From: a virus
Direction: 5' to 3' (one strand)
DNA: 48,421 nucleotides
Virus record (IMG/VR): IMGVR_UViG_3300006929_000026
Span: 1 to 48,421 of that record
In this document: in pieces, positions 6,910-16,189 of the stretch
Numbering within the stretch: position 1 is the stretch's first letter
Layout: each line of letters begins with the position of its first letter
The notes under the pieces: generated by a model
Told to the model about the DNA's origin: nothing
The model's database searches: none
The model's input: the letters and a program-made list of their open reading frames with translations, nothing else
Program-made: the position numbers and the translations under genes

Positions 6910-7129
6910 TGTAATAAGAAAAATTAGCATAGGAGCTGATTATAAAAATGACGCTATGCACTATGCTATAGGACAGCAAGTGTATGGCGGTCATACTATA
7001 TCTCATATATTATATAATGAAGAAGAGTTTTCTTATAATATATTTATTAAAAAAGAAGACGAGGTATTACCTTGGAAAAAATTTAATTCCAATATGGCTA
7101 TATCGGTTGAATATGATTTAGAATACTAA
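6902..7129 (+). CDS. Hypothetical small beta-rich protein, GTG start
   Basis: This 75-aa protein starts at the GTG overlapping the upstream stop by 8 nt, and its own TAA shares a base with the next ATG, so it is locked into the operon. It is mostly beta-like (YAIGQQVYGGHTISHILYNE, FSYNIFIKKEDEVLPWKKF). No membrane segment or known motif is seen. A single-domain SH3-like or barrel fold is possible from length and strand pattern, but function is unknown. Confidence 0.6.
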   Translation: MSSVIRKISIGADYKNDAMHYAIGQQVYGGHTISHILYNEEEFSYNIFIKKEDEVLPWKKFNSNMAISVEYDLEY

Positions 7130-7743
7130 TGAACAGTGTTTATGATTTTATTATAAAACCATTAGGTGAAAGATATAATAACAAAGTAAATATTGATAAT
7201 AAAGAATTAATTATTAATTCTAGTATTTCAGATCATAAATTTGTTAATAGGCTTGCCAAAGTAGTTAGTATCCCATTAGCTATAAAAACAAATATTAAAA
7301 TAAACGATATAGTTGTAGTACATCATAATTTATTTAGACGTTATTATAACATGAAAGGAAAATCAGTAAATGGTTCTAAATATTTTAAAGATGATTTATA
7401 CTTTGCCTCAGAGTCACAAATATATTTATATAATAATGGTATTTGGAATACAAATAAAGATTTTTGTTTTATAAAACCATTACAAGAAAATAATGAGTTT
7501 AGTGTTGAAAAAGTAAAAAAGAATGTTGGTATACTAAAGTATGGTAATAGTTCATTAGAAGTGCTAGGAATAACTACAGGAGATGTTGTTGGATTTAAAT
7601 CTAACAGAGAGTTTGAGTTTGTGGTTGATAAGCAGCTTTTATATTGTATGGAATCAAATGATATTTTAATTAAGTATGAACACGAAGAAAACCAAAGAGA
7701 GTATAATCCAGGCTGGGCAGAAAGCGGTAGAAGAATTAATTAA
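7129..7743 (+). CDS. Tandem GroES-like (double cpn10) protein
   Basis: This 204-aa protein appears to hold two cpn10-like barrels. The first half begins YDFIIKPLGERY and continues AKVVSIPLAIKTNIKINDIV and VVHHNLFRRYYNMKG. The second begins DFCFIKPLQE and continues VGILKYGNSSLEVLGITTGD, VVGFKSNREFEFVVD and SNDILIKYE. The order KPL / G-V-hydrophobic / GD-V / E..V / DI in each half follows the GroES scaffold. A true groES already lies at 1103-1363. It may assist terminase or capsid folding or form its own cap; the fold is inferred by pattern. The putative small terminase gene overlaps its 3' end by 68 nt. Confidence 0.6.
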   Translation: MNSVYDFIIKPLGERYNNKVNIDNKELIINSSISDHKFVNRLAKVVSIPLAIKTNIKINDIVVVHHNLFRRYYNMKGKSVNGSKYFKDDLYFASESQIYLYNNGIWNTNKDFCFIKPLQENNEFSVEKVKKNVGILKYGNSSLEVLGITTGDVVGFKSNREFEFVVDKQLLYCMESNDILIKYEHEENQREYNPGWAESGRRIN

Positions 7744-7948
7744 AGTAGCTAAAGAAGCAATAGTTGATTCTGATGATGATATTTCTGCAGACAGATTAAA
7801 AAACGCAGCTGCTACAAAAAAATTAGCTATATTTGATGCTTTTGAAATACTTAACCGTATAGAAGAAGAAGAGAATATGTTAAAAGAAACTAGTAAAAAA
7901 AATAAAGGAGCAAGCTTTAAAGGTTTTGCAGAAAATAGATCTAAATAA
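7676..7948 (+). CDS. Probable terminase small subunit
   Basis: This 90-aa helical protein lies immediately upstream of the large terminase, with a one-base overlap (taATG). It has an N-terminal basic helix (TKKTKESIIQAGQKAVEELI), an acidic turn (DSDDDISADRLKNAAATKK), then a long helix (KLAIFDAFEILNRIEEEENM). Size, helix content and position fit small terminase subunits, which bind the packaging site and stimulate the motor. No HTH is unmistakable, so the call rests mainly on synteny. It overlaps the upstream gene by 68 nt in another frame. Confidence 0.55.
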   Translation: MNTKKTKESIIQAGQKAVEELIKVAKEAIVDSDDDISADRLKNAAATKKLAIFDAFEILNRIEEEENMLKETSKKNKGASFKGFAENRSK

Positions 7949-10170
7949 TGTATAAGCAAACTCTTTATAAAATTTTACCTAATCATATAAAATCTAAAAT
8001 ACTTAAAAAAAATAACAGGTATAAAAAATGGGAAGCAGGTTATAATGAAGAACACGATGTTGTTATTATTAGTAAGAGTGGTAAGATTGGTGAAATATAT
8101 GAAATACAAGGTCTTAAAATTGCGCTTCCATTATTAGAAGATGCTTATAAAAGATCAGATAAAAAAGAAGAACAGTATTGGGAGGTAAAAGAATATCCTA
8201 AACAATTAGATAAAATTAAAACTGTATTTGATTGGAATAATTATCCTGCTCAATTTAAAGATAAATGGTATGACTATATTGATGAAGAGTTTAAAAGGCG
8301 TGAACAAGGCTTTTGGTTCTATAACAAAGGTATTCCTAGTTATATTACTGGTTCTCATTATATGTACTTGCAGTGGACCAAGATTGATGTTGGGCACCCA
8401 GAGTTCAGGGAATCTAACAGAATTTTCTTCATATTTTGGGAAGCCTGCAAACTTGATTCTCGATCCTATGGACTGTGCTATCTTAAGAATAGACGATCCG
8501 GTTTTTCTTTCATGGCATCTTCAGAGCTTGTACACCAGGCCACTATATCCTCAGATTCCAGATATGGTATACTTTCGAAAACTGGAGCTGATGCGAAGAA
8601 GATGTTTACCGATAAGGTGGTACCAATCTCCGTTAATTATCCATTCTTTTTCAAACCGATCCAGGACGGTATGGACAGGCCCAAAACGGAACTTGCCTAC
8701 AGAGTACCCGCGTCCAAACTTACCCGTCGTAAAATCGATCAGAATCAACGTCCCGAGGAACTCGTCGGGCTTGACACGACCATCGACTGGAAGAACACGG
8801 GGGACAACTCGTACGATGGGGAGAAGCTCAAACTTCTCGCCCATGACGAATCGGGCAAATGGGAGAGGCCGGACAACATCCTCAATAACTGGAGGGTTAC
8901 AAAAACAACATTAAGATTAGGTAGTAGAATAATAGGGAGATGTATGATGGGATCAACATCTAACTCATTAGATAAAGGAGGTGCTAATTTTAAAAAACTA
9001 TATGATGCGTCAGACGTTACAAAAAGAAACAGAAATGGACAGACTAATTCAGGACTATATAGTTTGTTCATACCTATGGAATGGAATTACGAAGGATACA
9101 TCGATACTCATGGATTTCCTGTATTCGAAACTCCGAAAAAAGCGGTTAGAAGTATCGATGGCGGAGAAATTAAAATCGGTGTCATCTCACATTGGGAAAA
9201 CGAAGTAGAAGGTTTAAAAAATGACCAAGACGGTTTAAATGAATTTTATCGTCAGTTTCCAAGAACTGAAAAACATGCTTTTAGAGATGAAGCAAAACAA
9301 TCTTTATTTAATCTAACTAAGATTTATGAACAAATAGATTATAACGAAGATTTAAAAAACACAAATATCCTTACAAAAGGAAGTTTTCAATGGGAAAATG
9401 GTGTAAAAGATACAAGAGTGATATTTGTTCCAAACAATAATGGCAGGTTTTTAGTATCTTGGATACCACCAGTTAATTTACAAAATAAATATATAATTAA
9501 AAATGGTATTAGGTATCCTGGAAATGATCATACTGGTGCTTTTGGCTGTGATAGTTATGATATCTCTGGTACAGTAGATGGTAGAGGTTCTAAAGGAGCC
9601 TTACATGGTTTAACTAAATTTTCTATGGAGGATGTTCCTCCAAATAGTTTTTTCTTAGAATATATAGCTAGACCACAAACAGCTGAAATATTTTTTGAAG
9701 ATGTTTTAATGGCTATAGCTTTTTACGGTATGCCATTACTTGCAGAAAATAACAAACCAAGATTATTATATTATTTAAAAAGAAGAGGTTACAGAGGTTA
9801 TTCTATGAATAGACCAGATAAAGTTTATAATAAATTATCTGTTACAGAAAGAGAAATAGGTGGAATACCTAATACAAGTGAAGATATTAAACAAGCACAT
9901 GCTGCTGCTATTGAAGATTATATTGAAAACTTTGTTGGTTTAATTACTACAGGTTATGGAGATATGTATTTTCAAAACACATTAGACGACTGGGCAAAGT
10001 TTAATATAAACAATAGAACTAAGCATGACGCTTCAATAAGCTCTGGTTTAGCTATAATGGCTTGTAATAAAAACAGGTATACACCTCACGCTAAAAGAAA
10101 TATATCATCCGTTCCTTTAAAGTTTAAGTCATATGATAATAAAGGATATAATTCAAAAATAATCACATAA
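7948..10170 (+). CDS. terL: Terminase large subunit (packaging ATPase-nuclease)
   Basis: This 740-aa protein is the DNA-packaging motor. The ATPase half has a deviant Walker A at about 180-188 (KNRRSGFS), a Walker B at 294-301 (LKLLAHDE) and a coupling-type GRCMMGSTSN at about 330. The nuclease half has an RNase-H-like acidic site starting GAFGCDSYDISG (Asp535), with later acidic positions such as FFEDVLMAI and KHDASISSGLA. It is longer than most terminases. It directly precedes the portal gene. Residues about 141-317 are encoded by a strikingly GC-rich block (about 55% in the counted part, against about 30% nearby) with different codon choice; the reading frame continues without a break. Confidence 0.92.
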   Translation: MYKQTLYKILPNHIKSKILKKNNRYKKWEAGYNEEHDVVIISKSGKIGEIYEIQGLKIALPLLEDAYKRSDKKEEQYWEVKEYPKQLDKIKTVFDWNNYPAQFKDKWYDYIDEEFKRREQGFWFYNKGIPSYITGSHYMYLQWTKIDVGHPEFRESNRIFFIFWEACKLDSRSYGLCYLKNRRSGFSFMASSELVHQATISSDSRYGILSKTGADAKKMFTDKVVPISVNYPFFFKPIQDGMDRPKTELAYRVPASKLTRRKIDQNQRPEELVGLDTTIDWKNTGDNSYDGEKLKLLAHDESGKWERPDNILNNWRVTKTTLRLGSRIIGRCMMGSTSNSLDKGGANFKKLYDASDVTKRNRNGQTNSGLYSLFIPMEWNYEGYIDTHGFPVFETPKKAVRSIDGGEIKIGVISHWENEVEGLKNDQDGLNEFYRQFPRTEKHAFRDEAKQSLFNLTKIYEQIDYNEDLKNTNILTKGSFQWENGVKDTRVIFVPNNNGRFLVSWIPPVNLQNKYIIKNGIRYPGNDHTGAFGCDSYDISGTVDGRGSKGALHGLTKFSMEDVPPNSFFLEYIARPQTAEIFFEDVLMAIAFYGMPLLAENNKPRLLYYLKRRGYRGYSMNRPDKVYNKLSVTEREIGGIPNTSEDIKQAHAAAIEDYIENFVGLITTGYGDMYFQNTLDDWAKFNINNRTKHDASISSGLAIMACNKNRYTPHAKRNISSVPLKFKSYDNKGYNSKIIT

Positions 10171-12582
10171 ATGATTAACATAAACTATAACAGCAGCTTT
10201 CCAGATCAGGTAGTACCTGAAGCAGAGAAAAGATCTTTAGAATATGGATTAGCTGTTGCACAAGCAATAGAGCATGAGTGGTTTAGAAACAATAGTGGGC
10301 AAAACAGGTTTCTTAACAATTATCAAAACTTTAATAGATTAAAACTATACGCAAGAGGTGAACAACCTGTGCAAAAATATAAAGATGAATTGGCTATTAA
10401 TGGTGATTTATCTTATTTAAATTTAGACTGGAAACCAGTGCCTATATTATCTAAGTTTGTAGATATAGTTGTTAATGGTATGACTGATAAAGGTTATGAA
10501 ATAAAATCTTATGCTACGGATCCTTTTGCAGTAAAACAAAGAACTGAATTTGCTGAAAACGCAGCACAAGATATAGCTAATAAAGAAATATTAGATCAAT
10601 TATCTCAACAATTAGGTAAAGATTTTTCTGTTTCAGGCGTTGGTTCTGATGAACTCCCTGCTACGCAAGAAGAATTAGATATTTACATGCAGCTTAATTA
10701 TAAGCAAAGTATAGAGATTGCTTCTGAAGAAGTTATTAATAATATTTTAGATTATAATAAATTTGATGAAACTAAAAAAAGATTAGCTTATGATTTAAGT
10801 GTTTTAGGTATAAGTTGTGTTAAAACTAATTTTAATTTATCTGAAGGTATAACTGTAGATTATGTAGATCCAGCTAGTATATGTTATTCTTATACAACAG
10901 ATCCTAACTTTGAAGATCTTTATTATGTAGGTGAGGTTAAAAGTATGTCGCTATCTGAAGTTAAAAGACAGTTTCCTAATTTAACAGATAAAGAATTAGA
11001 AGAAATACAAAAATTTCCTGGAAGAAACTCTTACACAAATAATTGGTGGGGACAATCTCAACAAGATCAAGTACAAATATTATATTTTGAATATAAAACG
11101 TATCATGATCAAGTATTTAAAATAAAACAAACAGATAGCGGTTTAGAAAAAACATTAGAAAAAGATGACACTTTTAATCCACCAGAAAGTGATAACTTTA
11201 AAAAAGCATCAAGAGCTATAGAAGTTTTATATAGTGGTGCTAAAGTTTTAGGTCTTGGTAATAATATATTAAAATGGGAGTTATGTGAAAACATGACAAG
11301 GCCATTAAGTGATACTACTAAGGTTAATATGAATTACGTTATTTCAGCACCTAGAATGTATCAAGGTCGTATTGAATCTTTAGTAAGTAAAACAATAGGT
11401 TTTGCTGATATGATTCAATTAACTCATTTAAAACTTCAACAAGTTTTAGCAAGAATGGTACCAGATGGTGTATACGTAGATGTTGATGGATTAGCAGAAG
11501 TTGATTTAGGTAATGGTACTAACTATAATCCATCTGAAGCTCTTAATATGTACTTTCAAACAGGTAGTATTGTTGGTAGATCATTAACACAAGATGGTGA
11601 ATTAAATAGAGGTAAAGTACCTATTCAAGAATTACAGACTTCAAATGGTATGTCAAAAATATCAGCTATGATACAGACATATCAATACTACTTACAAATG
11701 ATTCGTGATGTAACTGGTTTAAACGAAGCAAGAGATGGTAGCGCGCCTGATAAAAATGCTTTAGTTGGTTTACAAAAACTAGCAGCAGCAAACTCTAATA
11801 CAGCAACTCGACATATATTACAGTCATTAATGTATTTAACTGTAAGAGTTTGTGAAAACATAAGTTTAAGAGTTACAGATATGTTAAATTTTCCTTTAAC
11901 AAAAGAATCATTAATAGGTAGTATAAATACTTTTAATGTAAACACGTTAGAAGAAATTGAAGATTTAGCTCTTCATGATTTTGGTATATTTTTAGAACTA
12001 GAACCCGAAGAAGAAGAAAAAAGTTTATTAGAACAAAATATACAAATAGCTTTACAGGCTAAAAATATTGGATTAGAAGATGCAATTGATATACGTGAAA
12101 TAAAAAATATTAAGCTTGCTAATCAAATGCTTAAATTAAAACAAAAAGAAAAAGCAGAACAAGCAAGAATTGATCAGTTACAAAATATTCAAGCACAAGC
12201 ACAAGCTAATGCACAGTCGGCTGAAAAAGCAGCTATGGCTGATGTTCAAAAAGAACAAGCTGTTGCTGAAACAAAAATGCAAATTGAAAAAGCTAAATCT
12301 GATTTTGAAATACAAAGGATGCAACAAGAAGCTTTAATTAAAAAAGAATTAATGGCTGAAGAGTTTGAGTATCAAATGAAACTAGCAGAAATGCAAGCAG
12401 AGGTGCAAAAACAAAAAGAACAATCAATAGAAGATCGTAAAGATAAAAGAGTAAAAATACAAGGTACACAACAAAGTGAACTTATAAACCAACGACAAAA
12501 TGATTTATTACCTCAAAACTTTGAATCAGCAGGTAATGATAATTTAGATGGTTTTGGACTAGAGCAATTTGGTCCTAATTAA
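10171..12582 (+). CDS. Portal protein
   Basis: This 803-aa protein follows terL without any gap and fits a podovirus-type portal by size and position. Its N-terminal half has the portal-like start (LYARGEQPVQKYKDEL, then KPVPILSKFVDIVVNGMTDK); the middle contains the crown and stem region with VTGLNEARDGSAPDKNALVG, similar to portal stem loops. Residues about 640-780 form a long Gln/Ala/Glu/Lys coiled coil, and the last 20 residues are acidic or aromatic (DNLDGFGLEQFGPN). The portal is the dodecameric ring through which terminase drives DNA. The coiled coil is unusually long, perhaps for contact with the scaffold or internal proteins. Confidence 0.88.
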   Translation: MININYNSSFPDQVVPEAEKRSLEYGLAVAQAIEHEWFRNNSGQNRFLNNYQNFNRLKLYARGEQPVQKYKDELAINGDLSYLNLDWKPVPILSKFVDIVVNGMTDKGYEIKSYATDPFAVKQRTEFAENAAQDIANKEILDQLSQQLGKDFSVSGVGSDELPATQEELDIYMQLNYKQSIEIASEEVINNILDYNKFDETKKRLAYDLSVLGISCVKTNFNLSEGITVDYVDPASICYSYTTDPNFEDLYYVGEVKSMSLSEVKRQFPNLTDKELEEIQKFPGRNSYTNNWWGQSQQDQVQILYFEYKTYHDQVFKIKQTDSGLEKTLEKDDTFNPPESDNFKKASRAIEVLYSGAKVLGLGNNILKWELCENMTRPLSDTTKVNMNYVISAPRMYQGRIESLVSKTIGFADMIQLTHLKLQQVLARMVPDGVYVDVDGLAEVDLGNGTNYNPSEALNMYFQTGSIVGRSLTQDGELNRGKVPIQELQTSNGMSKISAMIQTYQYYLQMIRDVTGLNEARDGSAPDKNALVGLQKLAAANSNTATRHILQSLMYLTVRVCENISLRVTDMLNFPLTKESLIGSINTFNVNTLEEIEDLALHDFGIFLELEPEEEEKSLLEQNIQIALQAKNIGLEDAIDIREIKNIKLANQMLKLKQKEKAEQARIDQLQNIQAQAQANAQSAEKAAMADVQKEQAVAETKMQIEKAKSDFEIQRMQQEALIKKELMAEEFEYQMKLAEMQAEVQKQKEQSIEDRKDKRVKIQGTQQSELINQRQNDLLPQNFESAGNDNLDGFGLEQFGPN

Positions 12583-12612
12583 GAGTTATTATTAATTTTA
12601 TATTATTATATT

Positions 12613-13869
12613 ATGTCTAAACAAGAAGAAGTAAAAACAAAAGAAGAAGAAGTAAAAATTACTGCTACTGATACTACTCCTACTAAAAAAGAAGGAGATT
12701 TTAAAATAAAAAGTGCAAAAAAAATAAAAAACTTAGGTGAAGAAAAAATACCTGATATTATTAAGGTAGATTTAAGTAAACCTAAAAAAGAAGAAAAAGA
12801 TGCCGTTCAAACACAAAAGACAAATGATAGCGATGTTGTTGTCGAAGAGCAAAAAAACAGTGGCGACAGCGAAAAAGTGGTTGAAGAAGTACGGCCCACC
12901 GACGAAGGAGTAGAGTCTGACTCGCCTATACAACTAATAACAGATGAAAACGATACACCTGACGAGGCGGGAGTGGATGGAAGCACTGAAACTACCACTA
13001 CCTCATCGAAACAAGAAGAAATACCACAGGAAGTTCAAACACAAAAACTCCCTGAAAATGTAGAAAAACTAGTAAAGTTTATGGAAGAAACTGGCGGAAA
13101 TATACAAGACTACGCTAGATTAAACGCTGACTATACTAATGTAGATGAAACTACACTTTTACATGAATATTACAAACAATCTAAACCTCATTTAAATGCA
13201 GAAGAAAGAAACTTTATAATAGAAGATTCTTTTGCTATTGATGAAGAGTTAGATGAAGCAAGAACTGTTCGTAAGAAAAAGCTTGCATATAAAGAAGAAG
13301 TTGCAAAAGCCAAGAACTATTTGGAAAAAATCAAGAGTAAATATTACGACGAGATCAAGTTGAGACCGGGCGTTACTCAAGAACAACAAAAAGCCACTGA
13401 CTTTTTCAACCGCTACAATGAAGAACAAAAAGCAAATAATGTTAAACACGACCGTTTTGTTACCAAAACTAAAGAATTATTAAACGATAATTTCAAAGGT
13501 TTTGATTTTAATTTAGGAGATAAAAAATTTAGATACGGTATTAAAGATCCTGGTAGTGTTGCAAATAACCAAAGTGATATTTCAAATTTTATAGGAAAGT
13601 TTCTTAATAAAGAAGGAGAAATAACTAATACTAAAGGTTATCATAAAGCATTATATGCTGCACAAAATGTAGATACTATTGCTAATCATTTTTATGAGCA
13701 AGGTAAAACTGATGCTATTAAAGATCAATTAGCAGAATCCAAAAATATAAGTACTGATAGCCCAAGGCAAACAGCTACGGGTGATGTATTTGTTAATGGT
13801 TTTAAAGTAAAAGCAATTAGTGGTGTTGATTCTTCAAGATTAAAAATAAAAAAGAAAACATTTAACTAA
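12613..13869 (+). CDS. Capsid assembly (scaffolding) protein
   Basis: This 418-aa acidic, helical protein sits between portal and major capsid genes, the usual scaffold position. Residues 1-140 are low-complexity Glu/Lys/Thr/Asp and disordered. A conserved-looking block follows (VEKLVKFMEETGGNIQDYAR, LLHEYYKQSKPHLNAEERNF), then a Lys/Glu coiled coil at about 205-260. The C-terminus is basic (SSRLKIKKKTFN), as needed to bind the capsid shell. The DNA for residues about 75-135 is GC-rich (about 50% in two counted rows), unlike its flanks. No protease motif is seen. Confidence 0.8.
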   Translation: MSKQEEVKTKEEEVKITATDTTPTKKEGDFKIKSAKKIKNLGEEKIPDIIKVDLSKPKKEEKDAVQTQKTNDSDVVVEEQKNSGDSEKVVEEVRPTDEGVESDSPIQLITDENDTPDEAGVDGSTETTTTSSKQEEIPQEVQTQKLPENVEKLVKFMEETGGNIQDYARLNADYTNVDETTLLHEYYKQSKPHLNAEERNFIIEDSFAIDEELDEARTVRKKKLAYKEEVAKAKNYLEKIKSKYYDEIKLRPGVTQEQQKATDFFNRYNEEQKANNVKHDRFVTKTKELLNDNFKGFDFNLGDKKFRYGIKDPGSVANNQSDISNFIGKFLNKEGEITNTKGYHKALYAAQNVDTIANHFYEQGKTDAIKDQLAESKNISTDSPRQTATGDVFVNGFKVKAISGVDSSRLKIKKKTFN

Positions 13870-13881
13870 AAATAATAAATT

Positions 13882-15339
13882 ATGTCTTTAATACCACAAT
13901 TTGGTGCGATAGTACCTGCTCCTAATCAGCAGTTACTAGCATCAGCATATTTGGCATTTGATGGTGGAGCAAATGATTTTGCTCAACAATATTTGCCAGA
14001 GTTATACGAACAAGAAGTAGAGCGTTATGGAAACAGAACGTTATCTGGATTCTTGAGAATGGTAGGCGCTGAAATGCCTATGACATCAGACCAAGTAATT
14101 TGGTCAGAACAAAACAGATTACACATAGCATATGACAACTGTGTTAACGGCCAACAGGGCGCTAACCCAACTATTACTATTCCTGCTGCTACTGCTCCAG
14201 GCGTTACACGAAACGTAATTAGCCCCGGTCAAACAATAGTAGTAATGGATAATTCTGGTAACGAAGCAAAATGTTATGTATCTGCAAGTAACACTGCAAC
14301 AGGTGTTTTAACAGTAGAACCATATTTAACTGCTGGTCTTGGCGCCGCTGTAATGGGTGCAACTGTAAAAATATTTGTATACGGTTCAGAATTTCAAAAA
14401 GGTGCTTCTACAGTTAACGCTGGTGCTGGTGCTTTAGTTGATGCTCCTGCTGCTCAGCCACAGGTAACTATCACTCCTTCTTTTACTCAGTTTTCTAACT
14501 CACCTATCATTATAAGAAATGTTTATACAATAAACGGATCTGATATGGCTCAAATAGGTTGGGTTGAAGTTGCTACAGAAGATGGAACAACTGGTTACTT
14601 ATGGTACTTAAAAGCGGAGTCTGAAACAAGATTACGTTTTGAAGACTACTTAGAAATGATATGTGTTGAAGGTGAGTTAACAGCTGCTGGTTCAGGTGTT
14701 GCTGGTCTTGGTACAGGTCTAGGTGGTACTCAAGGTTTATTCGCTGCTATCACAGCTAGAGGTAACGTAGAGATTGGTTTCTCTGGTGCTTCTGGTATAG
14801 ATGACTTTGATGAAATTCTTAAAAACTTAGATACTCAAGGAGCTATAGAAGAAAACATGCTTTTCTTAAATAGATCTACTTCTCTAGAGTTTGATAACAT
14901 GCTTTCAAATGTTTCTTACGGAGCACAAGGAGGTACAGCTTATGGCTTGTTTGAAAATTCTGAAGAAATGGCATTAAATCTTGGATTTAGTGGTTTCCGA
15001 AGAGGATCTTACGATTTTTATAAGACTGACTGGAAATACTTAAATGACGCTTCTACTAGAGGTGCTCAAACAGGTATCTCTTCAATTGAAGGTGTTTTAG
15101 TTCCTGCTGGAACTTCAACAGTTTATGACCAAATTCTAGGAACAAACATCAGACGACCATTCTTACACGTTAGATATAGAGCTTCTCAAACAGAAGACAG
15201 ACGTATGAAGTCTTGGTTAACTGGTTCTGCGGGTGGTGCTTATACTTCAAATCTTGATGCTATGGAAGTAAACTTCCTATCTGAAAGATGTTTAGTTACA
15301 CAAGCTGCTAACAACTTTGTTTTATTCCAAGGAATTTAA
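13882..15339 (+). CDS. Major capsid protein
   Basis: This 485-aa protein is the likely shell protein. It follows the scaffold by 12 nt, and a strong hairpin follows it. It has an extended N-arm (LASAYLAFDGGANDFAQQYL), a long helix with ERYGNRTLSGFLRMVGAEMP, and Ala/Gly/Val beta regions, consistent with an HK97-like fold. The last third (LHVRYRASQTEDRRMKSWLT, MEVNFLSERCLVTQAANNF) resembles major capsid proteins of marine podoviruses. It also contains an Ala/Gly loop (about 270-290) that may be surface exposed. Its codons include more C/G-ending choices than the neighbours, as expected for a highly expressed gene (inference). Confidence 0.85.
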   Translation: MSLIPQFGAIVPAPNQQLLASAYLAFDGGANDFAQQYLPELYEQEVERYGNRTLSGFLRMVGAEMPMTSDQVIWSEQNRLHIAYDNCVNGQQGANPTITIPAATAPGVTRNVISPGQTIVVMDNSGNEAKCYVSASNTATGVLTVEPYLTAGLGAAVMGATVKIFVYGSEFQKGASTVNAGAGALVDAPAAQPQVTITPSFTQFSNSPIIIRNVYTINGSDMAQIGWVEVATEDGTTGYLWYLKAESETRLRFEDYLEMICVEGELTAAGSGVAGLGTGLGGTQGLFAAITARGNVEIGFSGASGIDDFDEILKNLDTQGAIEENMLFLNRSTSLEFDNMLSNVSYGAQGGTAYGLFENSEEMALNLGFSGFRRGSYDFYKTDWKYLNDASTRGAQTGISSIEGVLVPAGTSTVYDQILGTNIRRPFLHVRYRASQTEDRRMKSWLTGSAGGAYTSNLDAMEVNFLSERCLVTQAANNFVLFQGI

Positions 15340-15349
15340 TAAGTACTTT

Positions 15350-15385
15350 GTAAAGTTATGGGGCATTAATTTGCCCCAGCTTTAC
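15350..15385 (+). terminator. Hairpin after the major capsid gene
   Basis: The DNA forms TGGGGCA (15359-15365) and its complement TGCCCCA (15372-15378) around a 6-nt loop, extended by GTAAAG (15350-15355) pairing with CTTTAC (15380-15385). It begins 11 nt after the capsid stop and is followed by a T/A-rich stretch. It fits an intrinsic terminator or attenuator limiting transcription past the capsid gene; it could also stabilise the capsid mRNA 3' end. Confidence 0.8.
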
Positions 15386-15414
15386 TATTATTAACTATTT
15401 AATTATATCATATT

Positions 15415-16179
15415 ATGAAAAATAAAAAAACAACTCAAGATACGTCTTGGGAAATAAAAGATAGAACATATCTTGTAAAAGGTACAAATCAACCATTAAC
15501 CTTAAAAATACCTTCTCGTCATACAACACGTCATGCTTTATTATGGTACGACAATGAAAAAAATGAACAAAGAGAAATAAGATATGCTACAAATCAAAAT
15601 TCACCGTTTAAAGATGAACAAAAAGGTGAAGCAACTTTAGGACATATTGTGTTTAAGGATGGTGCTTTAACTGTAAGAAAAAAAGAACAGGCTTTACAAA
15701 AAATACTATCACTTTATCATCCTTTACTAAATATAAAATATAAAGAATTAGACACAGTAGAAGATGCTAAAGATGAATTAGTAGACTTAGAAATGGAAAT
15801 AGATGCTTTAAATATTGCTAGAAACATAGATATTGATCAAGCTGAAGCTATTTTAAGAGTTGAAATGGGATCTAAGGTATCTGAGATGAGTTCTAAAGAG
15901 ATAAAAAGAGATTTACTTATATTTGCTAAAGATGACCCTAAATTATTCTTAGATCTTGCAAAAGATGATAATGTACAGTTAAGAAATTTTGCTATAAAAG
16001 CATCTGAAGCTGGCATTATACATTTAGCAGATGATCAAAGAACATTTAAATGGTCTTCAAACAACAAAAAACTAATGACTGTACCTTTTGATGAACATCC
16101 TTACGCTGCTATGGCTGCGTTCTTTAAAACAGATGAAGGTTTAGAAATATATAAATCTATAGAGAAAAAACTCTCTTAA
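15415..16179 (+). CDS. Conserved-position structural protein next to capsid
   Basis: This 254-aa protein lies between two hairpins. Its N-terminal 75 residues are beta-like (RTYLVKGTNQPLTLKIPSRH, HALLWYDNEKNEQREIRYAT) with an SPFK element (NSPFKDEQKG). An acidic helical middle follows (VEDAKDELVDLEMEIDALNI) and then a region with KRDLLIFAKDDPKLFLDLAK. I know no function. In podovirus-like marine phages a gene of this size often follows the capsid gene, so a head-completion or minor-capsid role is likely by position only. Confidence 0.65.
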   Translation: MKNKKTTQDTSWEIKDRTYLVKGTNQPLTLKIPSRHTTRHALLWYDNEKNEQREIRYATNQNSPFKDEQKGEATLGHIVFKDGALTVRKKEQALQKILSLYHPLLNIKYKELDTVEDAKDELVDLEMEIDALNIARNIDIDQAEAILRVEMGSKVSEMSSKEIKRDLLIFAKDDPKLFLDLAKDDNVQLRNFAIKASEAGIIHLADDQRTFKWSSNNKKLMTVPFDEHPYAAMAAFFKTDEGLEIYKSIEKKLS

Positions 16180-16189
16180 CATGTAATAC

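Noticed and set aside
8228-8914. 228-aa + strand ORF in another frame inside terL
   Set aside because: It lies in the GC-rich island where stop codons are rare; it has no start context and low-complexity Arg/Thr content, whereas the terL frame has recognisable motifs throughout.
8551-9071. Two - strand ORFs (8551-8844 and 8745-9071) opposite terL
   Set aside because: They are antisense shadows of the same GC-rich island; no operon partner or motif supports them, and the whole arm is + strand.
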